Below, piece by piece: positions 1 through 9,005 of a stretch of 64,000 nt of DNA. This DNA is from Streptomyces dangxiongensis. Lineage in GTDB: Bacteria > Actinomycetota > Actinomycetes > Streptomycetales > Streptomycetaceae. The first letter of the stretch is position 1. The number at the start of each line of letters is the position of its first letter. The notes beneath the pieces were generated by a model, which saw only the letters and a list, made by a program, of their open reading frames with translations, searched no databases and was not told the DNA's origin. The translations under genes and the position numbers were made by a program. The DNA lies in NCBI RefSeq assembly GCF_003675325.1, contig NZ_CP033073.1:5270001-5334000 (forward strand), read 5' to 3'.

Positions 1-1
1 C

Positions 2-1096
2 GCGAACGGTGGCGGCGGCAAGCGCAAGAAGCGCGGCCGGGGCGGCGACGCCCAGGAGCACGTGCACGAGACCGCCGCCGTGGCCGTGGAGACCGGCGAG
101 GCCGTCGAGCCCGAGGTGGAGACGGCCGTGGAGGTGGCCGCCGAGGCCGCCGAGCCGGTCGCGCTGCCCGGGCCGGACTTCGCACCGGACGAGGAGCTGT
201 ACAGCAGCGTCGCCGAGGCGGAGGCGGCGGCCACCCGTGGCCGTTCGCGTCGCCGGACGAGCCGCCGGGCGTCGGCTCCGGCGGGCGCGCCGAAGCCGGA
301 GCGGGCCGAGCGGACGTCCAGGTCCGAGCGGGCCGAGCGGGCAGCGCGGGCGGAGGAGGCCGAGGCCGGGTTCGCCGTCGAGGCCGAGCCCGCCGGGGTT
401 CCGACCGCGCAGCACGTCACCGCCGAGGAGGCGGCGGCGCGTCCGGTGCCGTCCGAGCCGGCCGCCGAGGCGCTGGCCGAGCCCGTGGCCGCCGAGGACC
501 AGGTGGTCCCGGCGCCGCAGGCCGAGGCCCCGGCCGCCGAGGAGGCCGCACCCAAGGGCCGTACGCGCCGTCGGGCGACCCGGAAGGTGTCGGCCCCGGC
601 CGGTTCCCCCGCGGGTGCCGAGGCGGCCGTCGTGACGGTGCCGGAGGCCGCGCCCGCGGCCGAGGTGCCGGCCGCGGAGCCCGTCGCCGGGGTCCCGGCC
701 GCCGAGGAGGCGCCCGCGCCCGCCGAGGCCGCCGCACCGGCCCGTCCGCGCCGCCGTGCGGTGCGCAAGGCCACCGCGCCGACCGCGTCCGAGGAGGCGG
801 CCGTCGTGGTCGTCCCGTCGGCCCCGGCGGAGCCCGCGGTGGAGCAGGCCCCGGTGGAGCAGGTCCCGGTGGCCGAGGAGACGGCGGAGGAGGTCGCGCC
901 GGCCAAGAAGACCGCCCGTAAGGCGGCCAAGAAGGCCCCGGCGAAGAAGGCCACCGCCGCCAAGAAGACCGCGGCCAAGAAGACGGCCGCCAAGAAGACG
1001 ACGGCCAAGAAGGCGACGAAGACCGCCAAGACGGCCGCCGCGAAGTCGACGGCGAAGAAGACCAGCACGGTCCCCACCGCCGGCGACGAGGGCTGA
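2..1096 (+). CDS. rne: Ribonuclease E/G, C-terminal tail (5' truncated by window edge)
   Basis: The reading frame is open from base 2 to a TGA at 1094-1096, with no start in the window, so this is the 3' end of a larger gene. The visible part is low-complexity: Arg/Glu/Ala-rich blocks with three short basic motifs ([28 protein letters not shown]), then a lysine/alanine repeat region ([14 protein letters not shown] type) resembling a histone H1 tail. Catalytic S1/RNase domains lie outside the window. The identification rests on this tail plus position: in Streptomyces RNase E/G sits directly upstream of rplU-rpmA-obg. Family knowledge: it is the main mRNA-decay and rRNA-processing endonuclease and a degradosome scaffold. 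The basic tail probably binds RNA or partners (inference). A strong hairpin follows the stop. Confidence 0.8.
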   Translation, partial: ANGGGGKRKKRGRGGDAQEHVHETAAVAVETGEAVEPEVETAVEVAAEAAEPVALPGPDFAPDEELYSSVAEAEAAATRGRSRRRTSRRASAPAGAPKPERAERTSRSERAERAARAEEAEAGFAVEAEPAGVPTAQHVTAEEAAARPVPSEPAAEALAEPVAAEDQVVPAPQAEAPAAEEAAPKGRTRRRATRKVSAPAGSPAGAEAAVVTVPEAAPAAEVPAAEPVAGVPAAEEAPAPAEAAAPARPRRRAVRKATAPTASEEAAVVVVPSAPAEPAVEQAPVEQVPVAEETAEEVAPAKKTARKAAKKAPAKKATAAKKTAAKKTAAKKTTAKKATKTAKTAAAKSTAKKTSTVPTAGDEG

Positions 1097-1104
1097 CACC
1101 CACG

Positions 1105-1139
1105 GGTGTGCGGCCGGTCCGAGTGACCGGCCGCACACC
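1105..1139 (+). terminator. Hairpin terminator after rne
   Basis: Perfect 15-bp inverted repeat (1105-1119 with 1125-1139) around a 5-nt loop, nine bases after the rne stop. There is no long T-run, as is common for Streptomyces terminators. Confidence 0.8.
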
Positions 1140-1152
1140 GGCGGGGCCCGGT

Positions 1153-1182
1153 TTGACCCCCTCGGCCGTGGCCCCGTAACCT
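1153..1182 (+). promoter_or_regulatory. Promoter of the rplU-rpmA operon
   Basis: TTGACC at 1153-1158 and TAACCT at 1177-1182 are separated by 18 bp. This is a good match to the vegetative (HrdB-type) consensus, immediately after the rne terminator. Predicted transcription start is near 1189, giving a leader of roughly 140 nt before rplU. Confidence 0.6.
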
Positions 1183-1222
1183 GGAGCGTCGGCGTGTCCA
1201 CTGACACGCCACATCCCCGTAA

Positions 1223-1260
1223 ACCTCTTCCTCCCGGACGCAATGCGGGCCGGGAGAGGT
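1223..1260 (+). ncRNA. Structured 5' leader of rplU (possible L21 autoregulatory RNA)
   Basis: Within the long leader of rplU, CTCCCGG (1231-1237) pairs with CCGGGAG (1250-1256). The pairing extends across a bulge through ACCT (1223-1226) with AGGT (1257-1260). Ribosomal protein leaders of this kind are often bound by the encoded protein. I infer this possibility from position and structure only; no known leader family was matched. Confidence 0.4.
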
Positions 1261-1327
1261 CGTTCGTGCTGTTTTCGGGCGGCTGGCCTGCGGGGGTGCC
1301 GTTTCTTCGAGCGAAAGTGAGATCCGC

Positions 1328-1648
1328 GTGTACGCCATCGTGCGCAGCGGTGGTCGCCAGCACAAGGTTGCTGTCGGCGACATCGTTGAGGTTGACAAGA
1401 TTTCCACTGCCAAGGTTGGCGACACGGTCGAGCTCTCGACCCTGCTCGTTGTCGACGGCGACTCCGTGACCAGCGACCCGTGGGTGCTGGCCGGTATCAA
1501 GGTCCAGGCCGAGGTCGTGGACCACCACAAGGGCCAGAAGATCGACATTCTGCGCTACAAGAACAAGACCGGCTACCGCCGTCGGCAGGGCCACCGCCAG
1601 CAGTACACGGCGATCAAGGTCACGTCGATCCCCGCGGCTGCGAAGTAA
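1328..1648 (+). CDS. rplU: 50S ribosomal protein L21
   Basis: A 106-residue protein starting at GTG ([14 protein letters not shown]...), the normal length and N-terminus for bacterial L21. It ends with the conserved [13 protein letters not shown] type signature around residues 83-95. L21 binds 23S rRNA and contacts L20 in the large subunit. It is co-transcribed with rpmA, which starts 14 bp downstream with its own GAGGAG ribosome-binding site. The long structured leader upstream suggests regulation at the RNA level. Confidence 0.97.
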   Translation: MYAIVRSGGRQHKVAVGDIVEVDKISTAKVGDTVELSTLLVVDGDSVTSDPWVLAGIKVQAEVVDHHKGQKIDILRYKNKTGYRRRQGHRQQYTAIKVTSIPAAAK

Positions 1649-1662
1649 GGGACTGAGGAGAA

Positions 1663-1917
1663 ATGGCACACAAGAAGGGCGCATCGTCCACCCGGAACGG
1701 TCGCGACTCCAATGCCCAGCGGCTCGGCGTGAAGCGCTTCGGCGGTCAGGTCGTCAACGCGGGTGAGATCCTGGTCCGCCAGCGCGGCACCCACTTCCAC
1801 CCCGGCGCCGGCGTCGGCCGCGGTGGCGACGACACCCTGTTCGCCCTCCAGGCCGGTGCGGTGGAGTTCGGCTCCCACCGTGGCCGCAAGGTCGTGAACA
1901 TCGTTCCGGTCGCCTGA
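1663..1917 (+). CDS. rpmA: 50S ribosomal protein L27
   Basis: An 84-residue protein, [24 protein letters not shown]..., matching L27 over its full length. The N-terminus carries the conserved AHKKG...SSxNGRDS region that reaches the peptidyl-transferase centre. There is no Firmicutes-type cleavable N-terminal extension. Start ATG 1663 is preceded by GAGGAG at 1655-1660. It forms a two-gene operon with rplU and is followed by a hairpin that separates it, at least partly, from obg. Confidence 0.97.
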   Translation: MAHKKGASSTRNGRDSNAQRLGVKRFGGQVVNAGEILVRQRGTHFHPGAGVGRGGDDTLFALQAGAVEFGSHRGRKVVNIVPVA

Positions 1918-1953
1918 ATCGTCTGATTCACGGCATCGACCGAACAACTCGCG

Positions 1954-1996
1954 AGGCGGACCTCACTTCCCGGTCGGGAAGGCGGGTCCGCCTTTC
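1954..1996 (+). terminator. Terminator/attenuator between rpmA and obg
   Basis: AGGCGGACC (1954-1962) pairs with GGTCCGCCT (1985-1993), with an inner TTCCC/GGGAA pairing and a short T-run after the stem. It lies between the rpmA stop and the obg start, so obg may be expressed partly by read-through. Confidence 0.65.
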
Positions 1997-2044
1997 GCGT
2001 GTTACCTAGAAGACAGATCCGCACGTTTCTGGAGGCACTGAACC

Positions 2045-3493
2045 ATGACCACCTTCGTGGACCGCGTCGAACTGCATGTCGCCGCGGGTAGCGGGGGCCA
2101 CGGCTGTGCCTCCGTCCACCGTGAGAAGTTCAAGCCGCTCGGCGGCCCCGACGGAGGCAACGGCGGCCGGGGCGGCGACGTCATCCTGACCGTCGACCAG
2201 TCGGTCACGACGCTGCTCGACTACCACCACTCCCCGCACCGCAAGGCCACCAGCGGCAAGCCCGGCGAGGGCGGCAACCGTTCCGGCAAGGACGGCCAGG
2301 ACCTGGTCCTGCCGGTCCCGGACGGCACGGTCGTGCTGGACAAGGCGGGCAACGTGCTCGCCGACCTGGTCGGCCACGGCACCTCGTACGTCGCCGCGCA
2401 GGGCGGCCGGGGCGGCCTCGGCAACGCGGCGCTGGCCTCGGCCCGCCGCAAGGCGCCCGGCTTCGCGCTGCTCGGCGAGCCCGGTGACCTGAGCGACATC
2501 GTCCTGGAGCTGAAGACCGTCGCCGACGTGGCCCTCGTCGGCTACCCGAGCGCCGGGAAGTCCTCGCTGATCTCCGTGCTGAGCGCGGCCAAGCCGAAGA
2601 TCGCCGACTACCCGTTCACCACGCTGGTCCCCAACCTGGGCGTGGTCACCGCGGGTTCCACCGTCTACACCATCGCCGACGTGCCCGGTCTCATCCCCGG
2701 CGCCAGCCAGGGCCGCGGTCTGGGCCTGGAGTTCCTGCGGCATGTGGAGCGGTGCAGCGTGCTGGTGCACGTGCTGGACACCGCCACCCTGGAGTCCGAG
2801 CGCGACCCGGTCTCCGACCTCGACACCATCGAGGAGGAGCTGCGGCAGTACGGCGGTCTCGACAACCGGCCGCGCATCGTCGTCCTGAACAAGATCGACG
2901 TGCCCGACGGCAAGGACCTCGCCGAGATGGTCCGCCCCGACCTGGAGTCCCGCGGCTACCGCGTCTTCGAGGTGTCGGCCGTCGCCCACATCGGCCTGCG
3001 CGAGCTGACCTTCGCGCTCGGTGAGCTGATCGCGACGGCGCGCGCCGCCAGGCCCAAGGAGGAGGCGACCCGGATCGTCATCCGGCCGAAGGCCGTGGAC
3101 GACGCGGGCTTCACCGTCACCCGTGAGGAGGCCGGCGGCGAGCTGCTGTTCCGGGTGCGCGGCGAGAAGCCCGAACGCTGGGTGCGCCAGACCGACTTCA
3201 ACAACGACGAGGCCGTCGGCTACCTCGCCGACCGGCTCAACCGCCTCGGTGTGGAAACGGAACTGATGAAGGCGGGCGCCCGTTCTGGCGACGGCGTCGC
3301 CATCGGCCCCGAGGACAACGCGGTCGTCTTCGACTGGGAGCCGACGGTCATGGCCGGCGCGGAGATGCTCGGCCGCCGTGGCGAGGACCACCGCTTCGAC
3401 GGGCAGCGGCCCGCCGCGCAGCGCCGCCGCGACAAGGAGGCGGAGCGCGACGACGCGCTGCGGGAGTACGACGACTTCGACCCGTTCGAGTAG
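2045..3493 (+). CDS. obg: Obg family GTPase (ObgE/CgtA)
   Basis: A 482-residue protein with the three expected domains. The glycine-rich Obg fold comes first (about residues 1-160, with GGxGG and GNxxxxS motifs). The G domain follows (about 160-335): P-loop [16 protein letters not shown] switch, [11 protein letters not shown]3 and NKID G4. A C-terminal OCT domain (about 350-430) ends in an acidic tail. Obg binds the 50S subunit and links GTP/ppGpp status to ribosome assembly. In Streptomyces it also affects the onset of aerial growth and sporulation (established knowledge). GGAGG at 2031-2035 sits 9 nt before the ATG. A strong hairpin terminates transcription about 100 bp after the stop. Confidence 0.97.
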   Translation: MTTFVDRVELHVAAGSGGHGCASVHREKFKPLGGPDGGNGGRGGDVILTVDQSVTTLLDYHHSPHRKATSGKPGEGGNRSGKDGQDLVLPVPDGTVVLDKAGNVLADLVGHGTSYVAAQGGRGGLGNAALASARRKAPGFALLGEPGDLSDIVLELKTVADVALVGYPSAGKSSLISVLSAAKPKIADYPFTTLVPNLGVVTAGSTVYTIADVPGLIPGASQGRGLGLEFLRHVERCSVLVHVLDTATLESERDPVSDLDTIEEELRQYGGLDNRPRIVVLNKIDVPDGKDLAEMVRPDLESRGYRVFEVSAVAHIGLRELTFALGELIATARAARPKEEATRIVIRPKAVDDAGFTVTREEAGGELLFRVRGEKPERWVRQTDFNNDEAVGYLADRLNRLGVETELMKAGARSGDGVAIGPEDNAVVFDWEPTVMAGAEMLGRRGEDHRFDGQRPAAQRRRDKEAERDDALREYDDFDPFE

Positions 3494-3595
3494 GGGGCAC
3501 GCGCCGCCCGCCCGCCGGAGAACCGGGCGGGTGAACGGCGGGGAAAGCCGCGGCGGCGGTGAGGGCAACCCCGCGCCACCCTGGTGAGTCGAACA

Positions 3596-3646
3596 GTGCG
3601 ACACGAAGAGGATCTTGGTCCTCCTCGTGTCGCACTTCTCTTTCTC
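3596..3646 (+). terminator. Terminator of obg
   Basis: A 17-bp stem with a single A-C mismatch (3596-3612 with 3619-3635) and a 6-nt loop, followed by the pyrimidine run TTCTCTTTCTC. It ends only 30 bp before the start of the next gene. Confidence 0.85.
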
Positions 3647-3665
3647 CCCGATCCCCGGAGCAGAC

Positions 3666-5150
3666 GTGCCCGACCAGCCCCGCCCCGCCCGCCGTCGCGC
3701 CCTGACGCTCGCCACCACTCTCGCCCTCGCGGCCGGCGCCCTCGCGCTTCCGGCCGTCGCCGTGCCCGCCCAGGCGGCCCCCGCACCGGCCGTGAGCGGC
3801 AAGCACCTGCACGACGACTTCAACGGCGACGGCTACGCCGACCTTGCCGTCACGGCCCCCTCGGCGACCGTGAGCGGCCAGCAGGGTGCCGGATACGTCG
3901 CCGTGGTCTACGGTTCGGCGAGCGGCCTGAAGACCTCCACCCGGCAGGTCCTCAGCCAGAACAGTGCCGGGGTGCCGGGCAGTGCGGAGGCCGGCGACCG
4001 GTTCGGCAGCGCCGTCGCCACCGCCGACCTCGACCGGGACGGCTATGCCGACCTGGTCGTCGGGGCGGGCGGCGAGGACACGTCGGCCGGCCCCGACGCC
4101 GGGTCGGTCGTGGTGCTCTGGGGCGGGGCGAAGGGCCTGTCCGGCGGGGTGACACTGGCCGGCGGGACGGAGTACGGCGCCCTCGGCGACCGGGGGCGCC
4201 TGACCGTCGGGGACGTGGACGGCAACGGCGCGCCGGACGTCGTCACCGTGGTGAACGCGCACGATCTGCGGGTCTTGAACGGGCCGTTCGGCCGCAACGG
4301 CGCCACCACGCACGCCAGCGAGCTGGTCACCGGCCCGTTCGACAGCCGGGTCCTCGACCTGGCCGCCGGCGACCTCGACGGCGACGGCATCACCGACATC
4401 GCCGCCGCGGAGAACGACGGCGACGAGTGGGACGCCCGCCACGTCGTGTACTGGACGGGCACGCACGACGGGCTCCTCCCGTACACCCTGGTGAGCGGCG
4501 CCGGTACCGGGCTCCAGGGCGGCGAGCACCTCGCCGTCGGCGACGTGAACCGGGACGGCTACGCCGACCTGGTCGTGGGCCGGGCCGTCGAGGGCGCCGA
4601 CAGCGATGTGGACACCCCGCTCGCCAAGGGCGGCCGGATCGCCTGGATCCCGGGCACGGCGAAGGGACCCGACGGGACGAAGGCGGTGCTCGTCAACCTG
4701 GACACCGCCGGGGTGCCGGGCACCGCCGAGCGGGGATCCGGTTTCGGCACCGGCCTCTCGGTGGCGGACATCGACGGAGACCACTACGCCGACATCGCGG
4801 TCGGCGCGCCCGGTATCTCCCCTGGCGGACGGGTCATCACCCTGCCCGGCACCGCCAAGGGGCCGACGGGCAGTGGCGCGAAGATGTTCGGCCAGGACAC
4901 CACGGGCGTGCCCGGCACCGGCGAGCCGGGTGACGCGTTCGGCTCGGCCGTGCGCCTGGTGGACGCGGACGGCGACGGCCGGGCCGAACTGGCCGTCGGC
5001 GCGCCGGGGGAGAACGCCAAGGCCGGGGCCGTGTGGGTGCTGCGCGGCACCACCAGGGGGATCACGCCGAGCGGCTCGTTCAGCTTCGCGAGCGGCACGC
5101 TCGGCACGGTGGCCGCGGGTGGAGCGCTGGGGGCCGGTCTCGGTTCCTGA
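3666..5150 (+). CDS. Secreted FG-GAP/VCBS repeat (integrin alpha-like beta-propeller) protein
   Basis: A 494-residue protein from GTG 3666, chosen because GGAG sits 5 nt upstream and the longer reading would begin inside the obg terminator. The N-terminus is a signal peptide: basic start, hydrophobic LTLATTLALAAGALAL, cleavage near AQAA. The mature part has seven FG-GAP repeats, each with a calcium-binding DxDGDGxxD loop (for example DFNGDGYADLAV, DRDGYADLVV, DLDGDGITDIAA, DADGDGRAELAV), predicting a seven-bladed propeller. No catalytic domain is visible. It is exported and probably calcium-binding; its ligand is unknown. The next gene encodes another exported protein, phosphatase PhoD, but a hairpin separates the two. 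Confidence 0.85.
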   Translation: MPDQPRPARRRALTLATTLALAAGALALPAVAVPAQAAPAPAVSGKHLHDDFNGDGYADLAVTAPSATVSGQQGAGYVAVVYGSASGLKTSTRQVLSQNSAGVPGSAEAGDRFGSAVATADLDRDGYADLVVGAGGEDTSAGPDAGSVVVLWGGAKGLSGGVTLAGGTEYGALGDRGRLTVGDVDGNGAPDVVTVVNAHDLRVLNGPFGRNGATTHASELVTGPFDSRVLDLAAGDLDGDGITDIAAAENDGDEWDARHVVYWTGTHDGLLPYTLVSGAGTGLQGGEHLAVGDVNRDGYADLVVGRAVEGADSDVDTPLAKGGRIAWIPGTAKGPDGTKAVLVNLDTAGVPGTAERGSGFGTGLSVADIDGDHYADIAVGAPGISPGGRVITLPGTAKGPTGSGAKMFGQDTTGVPGTGEPGDAFGSAVRLVDADGDGRAELAVGAPGENAKAGAVWVLRGTTRGITPSGSFSFASGTLGTVAAGGALGAGLGS

Positions 5151-5185
5151 AACGTAGGCGGCGGGGCGGATTCCGACCTACCGTC

Positions 5186-5235
5186 AGACCCGTTGTGGCG
5201 CGAGGGTTTTCCTGTGCCGCAACGGGTCTTCTGTT
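5186..5235 (+). terminator. Terminator of the FG-GAP gene
   Basis: AGACCCGTTG (5186-5195) and CAACGGGTCT (5220-5229) are perfect complements around a loop that contains a second weak stem. TTCTGTTGTCT-like pyrimidine-rich sequence follows. Confidence 0.75.
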
Positions 5236-5357
5236 GTCTGCCCAGTTGTCATGCTCGCGGTGGGCTTCGTTCAGCAGTCGGGCCGTCCGGCCGTGGGAGC
5301 TTCCGCATGTCCGAACCGACCTGTCCACGAGGCCACTGTGGCAAAGGGAGTCAGCGC

Positions 5358-6905
5358 ATGACCGCACCATCGCCCGACCGCCGCCGCTTTCTGACCGCCG
5401 GGGCCGCCGTCCTCGGCGCCGCCGCCTCCGCCCAGCTATGGCTGCCCGGCACGGCCCGCGCCGCCGGCACCCCGCTGCCCGACGGGGTGTTCACCCTCGG
5501 CGTCGGCTCCGGCGATCCGCTGCCCGACGGCATCGTGCTGTGGACCAGACTCGCGCCCGACCCCCTGGGCGGCGGTGGCATGCCCGACGCGGTCTTCCCC
5601 GTGGAGTGGGAGATCGCCGAGGACGAGCGGTTCCGCAGAACCGTCCGCCGGGACACCGCCCAGGCCCGTCCGGAACTCGGCCACAGCGTCCACGTGGACG
5701 TCCGCGGCCTGCGTCCGGACCGCCCGTACTGGTACCGCTTCCGGGCCGGCGGCCAGCTCTCGCCCACCGGCCGCACCCGTACCGCACCCCACCCGCACCG
5801 GCGGGGCGGCTCGCTGCGCGTCGCCCTCGCCTCCTGCCAGAACTGGCAGCACGGCTATTTCACGCCGTACGCCGACATGCTCGCCCAGGACCCCGACTTC
5901 GTGCTCTTCGTCGGCGACTACATCTACGAGTCGGCGCCGTCCGCCACGGCCGTCCGCCGGCACGAGGGCAAGGGCGAGCCGTACACGCTCACGCAGTACC
6001 GCAACCGGTACGCGCAGTACCGCACCGACCCCGACCTGGCCGCGATGCACGCCAGCGCGCCCTGGGTGGTCACCTTCGACGACCACGAGGTGGACAACGA
6101 CTGGGCCGGCGAGATCCCCCAGGACCCGGACAAGCAGCCGCACGACGCGTTCGTGGCCCGGCTCACCGCGGCCTTCCAGGCGTACTACGAGCACATGCCG
6201 GTACGCGCCACGGCCGTACCGAACGGCCCGCACATCCAGATGTACCGCCGCCTGGAGTTCGGCCGGCTCGCCCGGCTCAACGTCCTGGACACCCGGCAGT
6301 TCCGCAGCGACCAGGCCACCACCCAGGAGGGCGCGCAGGCGCCGTCGCAGACCATGCTCGGCGCCGAGCAGAAGCAGTGGCTGCTCGACGGGCTGCAGGA
6401 CTCCCCGGCCCGCTGGAACCTCATCGCCTCGCAGATCATGATGGCCGAGACCGATCTGCTGCCCGGCGACGGCAAACTCTGGTACTACGACGCCTGGGAC
6501 GGCTACCAGGCCGAACGCAACGCCCTGCTGGAGGAGTTCGCCGGCATCCGCAACCCGGTCGTGCTCAGCGGCGACCGGCACCTGACGATGATCAGCGACC
6601 TCAGGACGGACTACGCCGACCCGGACTCCGACGTGGTCGGCGCCGAGTTCGTCGGCACCTCCATCTCCAGCAGCGGCGACCAGGACCAGGACGCCTTCCA
6701 CCGGCAGTGGGACCCGCTGAAGGCGGACAACCCGCACTGGAAGCTCATCGACGCCCACCGCGGCTACCACCTGTTCGACATCCGCCGTGACGGCATCGAC
6801 GCCCAGGTCCGGGTCGTCGACACGGTGCTGAAGCCGCAGGCGACGGCGAGCACCCTGGCCCGGCTCCGGGTGGAGTCGGACGAGCCCGGGGTCACGCTCG
6901 TGTGA
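5358..6905 (+). CDS. phoD: Alkaline phosphatase D (PhoD family phosphodiesterase/phosphomonoesterase), Tat-exported
   Basis: A 515-residue protein. The start ATG 5358 follows AAAGGGAG with a 7-nt gap and begins directly with a twin-arginine signal (PDRRRFLTAG, hydrophobic AAVLGAAASA, cleavage near ARA). PhoD metal-site motifs are present: FVGDYIYES, TFDDHEVDNDW and LSGDRHL. An N-terminal Ig-like PhoD_N domain occupies about residues 40-140. The enzyme cleaves phosphomonoesters and diesters outside the cell using Ca/Fe and can attack wall teichoic acids. Family genes are usually induced by phosphate starvation through PhoP. I could not identify an unambiguous PHO box in the 200 bp upstream. 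It sits beside the wall-polymer block. Confidence 0.9.
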   Translation: MTAPSPDRRRFLTAGAAVLGAAASAQLWLPGTARAAGTPLPDGVFTLGVGSGDPLPDGIVLWTRLAPDPLGGGGMPDAVFPVEWEIAEDERFRRTVRRDTAQARPELGHSVHVDVRGLRPDRPYWYRFRAGGQLSPTGRTRTAPHPHRRGGSLRVALASCQNWQHGYFTPYADMLAQDPDFVLFVGDYIYESAPSATAVRRHEGKGEPYTLTQYRNRYAQYRTDPDLAAMHASAPWVVTFDDHEVDNDWAGEIPQDPDKQPHDAFVARLTAAFQAYYEHMPVRATAVPNGPHIQMYRRLEFGRLARLNVLDTRQFRSDQATTQEGAQAPSQTMLGAEQKQWLLDGLQDSPARWNLIASQIMMAETDLLPGDGKLWYYDAWDGYQAERNALLEEFAGIRNPVVLSGDRHLTMISDLRTDYADPDSDVVGAEFVGTSISSSGDQDQDAFHRQWDPLKADNPHWKLIDAHRGYHLFDIRRDGIDAQVRVVDTVLKPQATASTLARLRVESDEPGVTLV

Positions 6906-6919
6906 GCCGGCACCGGACC

Positions 6920-6957
6920 GCCGGAGCCCGGGACGCATCCGTGTCCCGGGCTCCGGC
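6920..6957 (+). terminator. Terminator of phoD
   Basis: Perfect 15-bp inverted repeat (6920-6934 with 6943-6957) with an 8-nt loop, 15 bp after the phoD stop. Confidence 0.85.
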
Positions 6958-7433
6958 GCGTCGCCGTACGGACCGTCCGGAGAAATCCTCGTGACCGAAA
7001 TGCCACTGAATCCGCGGCGGGAATTCCGCGGCAATGGACTTCTCCGAAGAGCTTTATTGCCCGTCTTGTCCGGCTGGTGCCGTGCCGATTTCGCGGACCG
7101 TGTGCGGTTCCACGCACCGGGATGTGAAGATCCCCCGCCCGCCGGGCGGCCGGAACGGGGGAGCGGGCCGCCGCCGTGGGGCGTCGTGGAACGGCGCCGC
7201 GCGGCTACCCGCGCACCGGCGTCCGCGGCGGCACCGAGGGCCTTCCCCGGCTCCCCTGTGTACTTACTCACAGCAAATTCACCGGGGTTCACACCGCCCG
7301 CGGCCAATCACCGGGGGTGCAAGGTGAATGACAGGTGGCGCGCACATATGCATGGGAGGTCGCTCACCTTGCACTGCGGTTACCCGAAGTGGGACCATTT
7401 CACGGTTCCCTGTCGCCCCAAGGTAGGTCACCT
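6958..7433 (+). promoter_or_regulatory. Long gene-free control region of the wall-polymer block
   Basis: About 475 bp without a convincing gene, and noticeably lower in G+C than its surroundings. It holds three TCAC-type direct repeats (ACTCACA at 7266, ATTCACC at 7277, GTTCACA at 7287; period 10-11). It also holds a perfect 11-bp inverted repeat (7317-7327 with 7364-7374, 36 nt apart) just before the cytidylyltransferase gene. The repeat spacing resembles PhoP-bound PHO boxes; this is an inference. Open frames here have no conserved motif. Confidence 0.45.
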
Positions 7434-8930
7434 GTGTCCCAGCACATAGCCAAGCCCCGTACCACCGCAGTGATCCTGGCCGGTGGCACCGGTCAGCGGG
7501 TGGGTCTGTCGATCCCCAAGCAGCTGCTGAAGATCGCCGGCAAGGCAGTCATCGAGCACACCCTGACCACCTTCGAGAACGCCGACTCGATCGACGACAT
7601 CATCGTGCTGATGGCCCCGGGCTACGTGCCGGACGTCGAGAAGATCGTCGCCAAGGCGGGCTTCACCAAGGTGAAGAAGGTCATCGAGGGCGGTTCGACC
7701 CGGAACGAGACCACCGAGCGCGCGATCAGCGCCCTCGGCGAGGGCCTGGCCGAGGGCGAGGACCGCAACGTCCTCTTCCACGACGCCGTACGCCCCCTGC
7801 TCTCGCAGCGCGTCATCGACGACTGCGTGGCCGCGCTGGAGCGCTACCAGGCCGTGGACGTCGCCATCCCGTCCGCGGACACCATCATCGTGACGCGCAC
7901 CCACGGCGAGGACGGCGAGTTCATCACCGAGATCCCGGACCGCTCCCGGCTGCGCCGCGGGCAGACCCCGCAGGCCTTCAAGCTGTCCACGATCCGCCGC
8001 GCCTACCAGGTCGCCGCCGGTGACCCCAACTTCCAGGCCACGGACGACTGTTCGGTGGTCCTCAGGTACCTGCCCGACGTGCCGATCCACGTCGTCGCGG
8101 GCGACGAGTACAACATGAAGGTCACTCAGCCGGTCGACGTCTTCATCGCCGACAAGCTGTTCCAGCTCGCCTCCACCGCCACGCCCGAGCAGAACGGCGA
8201 GGAGGCCTACCGCGAGCTGCTGACCGGCAAGACGGTCGTCATCTTCGGCGGCTCCTACGGCATCGGCAAGGACATCGCCGAACTCGCCGCGTCCTACGGC
8301 GCGCAGGTCTACGCCCTCGGCCGCTCCACCACCGGCACCCACGTGGAGAACCCGGAGGAGGTCGACGACGCGCTGTCCAAGGCCTATGCCGAGACCGGCC
8401 GGATCGACTACGTCGTCAACACCGCGGGCGTGCTGCGCATCGGCAAGCTCGCCGAGACCGACAACGCCACCATCGAGGAGGCGCTGAAGGTCAACTACCT
8501 GGCCCCGGTGCAGATCGCGCGCTCCTCCTACAAGTACCTGTCCGAGACCAAGGGCCAGTTGCTGCTCTACACCTCCAGCAGCTACACCCGCGGCCGCGCC
8601 GAGTACTCCCTCTACTCCTCCACCAAGGCCGCCATGGTGAACCTCACCCAGGCGCTGTCCGACGAGTGGGCCGGCGACGGCATCCGCGTCAACTGCGTCA
8701 ACCCCGAGCGCACCGCCACCCCGATGCGCACGAAGGCCTTCGGCCAGGAGCCCTCGGGTTCGCTGCTGTCCTCCGAGGCCGTGGCCCGTACCTCCCTGGA
8801 CGTGCTGCTGTCGGAGCTGACCGGTCACGTCATCGACGTCCGTCAGCAGGACCCGACCGCGGGTGCCGCCCGGGCTTCCGGCTTCGAGCAGGCGCTCGCC
8901 TCGGTGCTGGACCGTCAGGACGGCGTGTAA
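7434..8930 (+). CDS. Bifunctional IspD-type cytidylyltransferase / SDR-family reductase (Bcs1-like, CDP-alditol synthesis)
   Basis: A 498-residue fusion. Residues about 10-235 form an IspD-type nucleotidyltransferase with ILAGGTGQRVG and PKQLLKI near the start and conserved HDAVRP and RGQTPQ motifs. Residues about 262-490 form a short-chain dehydrogenase with FGGSYGIGKD (NADP-binding), NTAGVL and the catalytic YSSTK (near 393). This arrangement matches H. influenzae Bcs1, which reduces ribulose-5-phosphate and makes CDP-ribitol. By analogy the protein supplies a CDP-alditol for a wall polymer. It is not isoprenoid IspD proper. Start GTG 7434 is preceded by AGGTAGG. It is followed by a TagF-like polymerase. 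A syntenic S. coelicolor block has been linked to wall polymers (recalled, not checked). Confidence 0.85.
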   Translation: MSQHIAKPRTTAVILAGGTGQRVGLSIPKQLLKIAGKAVIEHTLTTFENADSIDDIIVLMAPGYVPDVEKIVAKAGFTKVKKVIEGGSTRNETTERAISALGEGLAEGEDRNVLFHDAVRPLLSQRVIDDCVAALERYQAVDVAIPSADTIIVTRTHGEDGEFITEIPDRSRLRRGQTPQAFKLSTIRRAYQVAAGDPNFQATDDCSVVLRYLPDVPIHVVAGDEYNMKVTQPVDVFIADKLFQLASTATPEQNGEEAYRELLTGKTVVIFGGSYGIGKDIAELAASYGAQVYALGRSTTGTHVENPEEVDDALSKAYAETGRIDYVVNTAGVLRIGKLAETDNATIEEALKVNYLAPVQIARSSYKYLSETKGQLLLYTSSSYTRGRAEYSLYSSTKAAMVNLTQALSDEWAGDGIRVNCVNPERTATPMRTKAFGQEPSGSLLSSEAVARTSLDVLLSELTGHVIDVRQQDPTAGAARASGFEQALASVLDRQDGV

Positions 8931-8960
8931 TAATCGAGGGTAATTAAGCTTTTAGGAATT

Positions 8961-9005
8961 CAGGCCTCTGTGGGTGCCCGTTCACCGGGTATTCGCAGAG
9001 GCCTG
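8961..9005 (+). terminator. Two-tier hairpin between cytidylyltransferase and polymerase genes
   Basis: Perfect 10-bp stem CAGGCCTCTG/CAGAGGCCTG (8961-8970, 8996-9005). A smaller CCCG-CGGG hairpin lies inside the loop. There is no T-run. It could be a terminator, an RNA-stability element or a processing site within the operon. An AT-rich stretch precedes it. Confidence 0.55.

Noticed and set aside
2006..3823. Long minus-strand open frame opposite obg
   Set aside because: It is the G+C-bias shadow of obg; low-complexity Gly/Val/Ala sequence with no conserved motif.
6991..7449. A 152-codon frame in the control region before the wall-polymer block
   Set aside because: No conserved motif or ribosome-binding site, and its composition does not follow the codon bias of its neighbours.
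7434..8150. Isoprenoid-pathway IspD
   Set aside because: The N-terminal domain has the fold, but it is fused to an SDR domain and sits with a TagF-like polymerase, so CDP-alditol synthesis is more likely.
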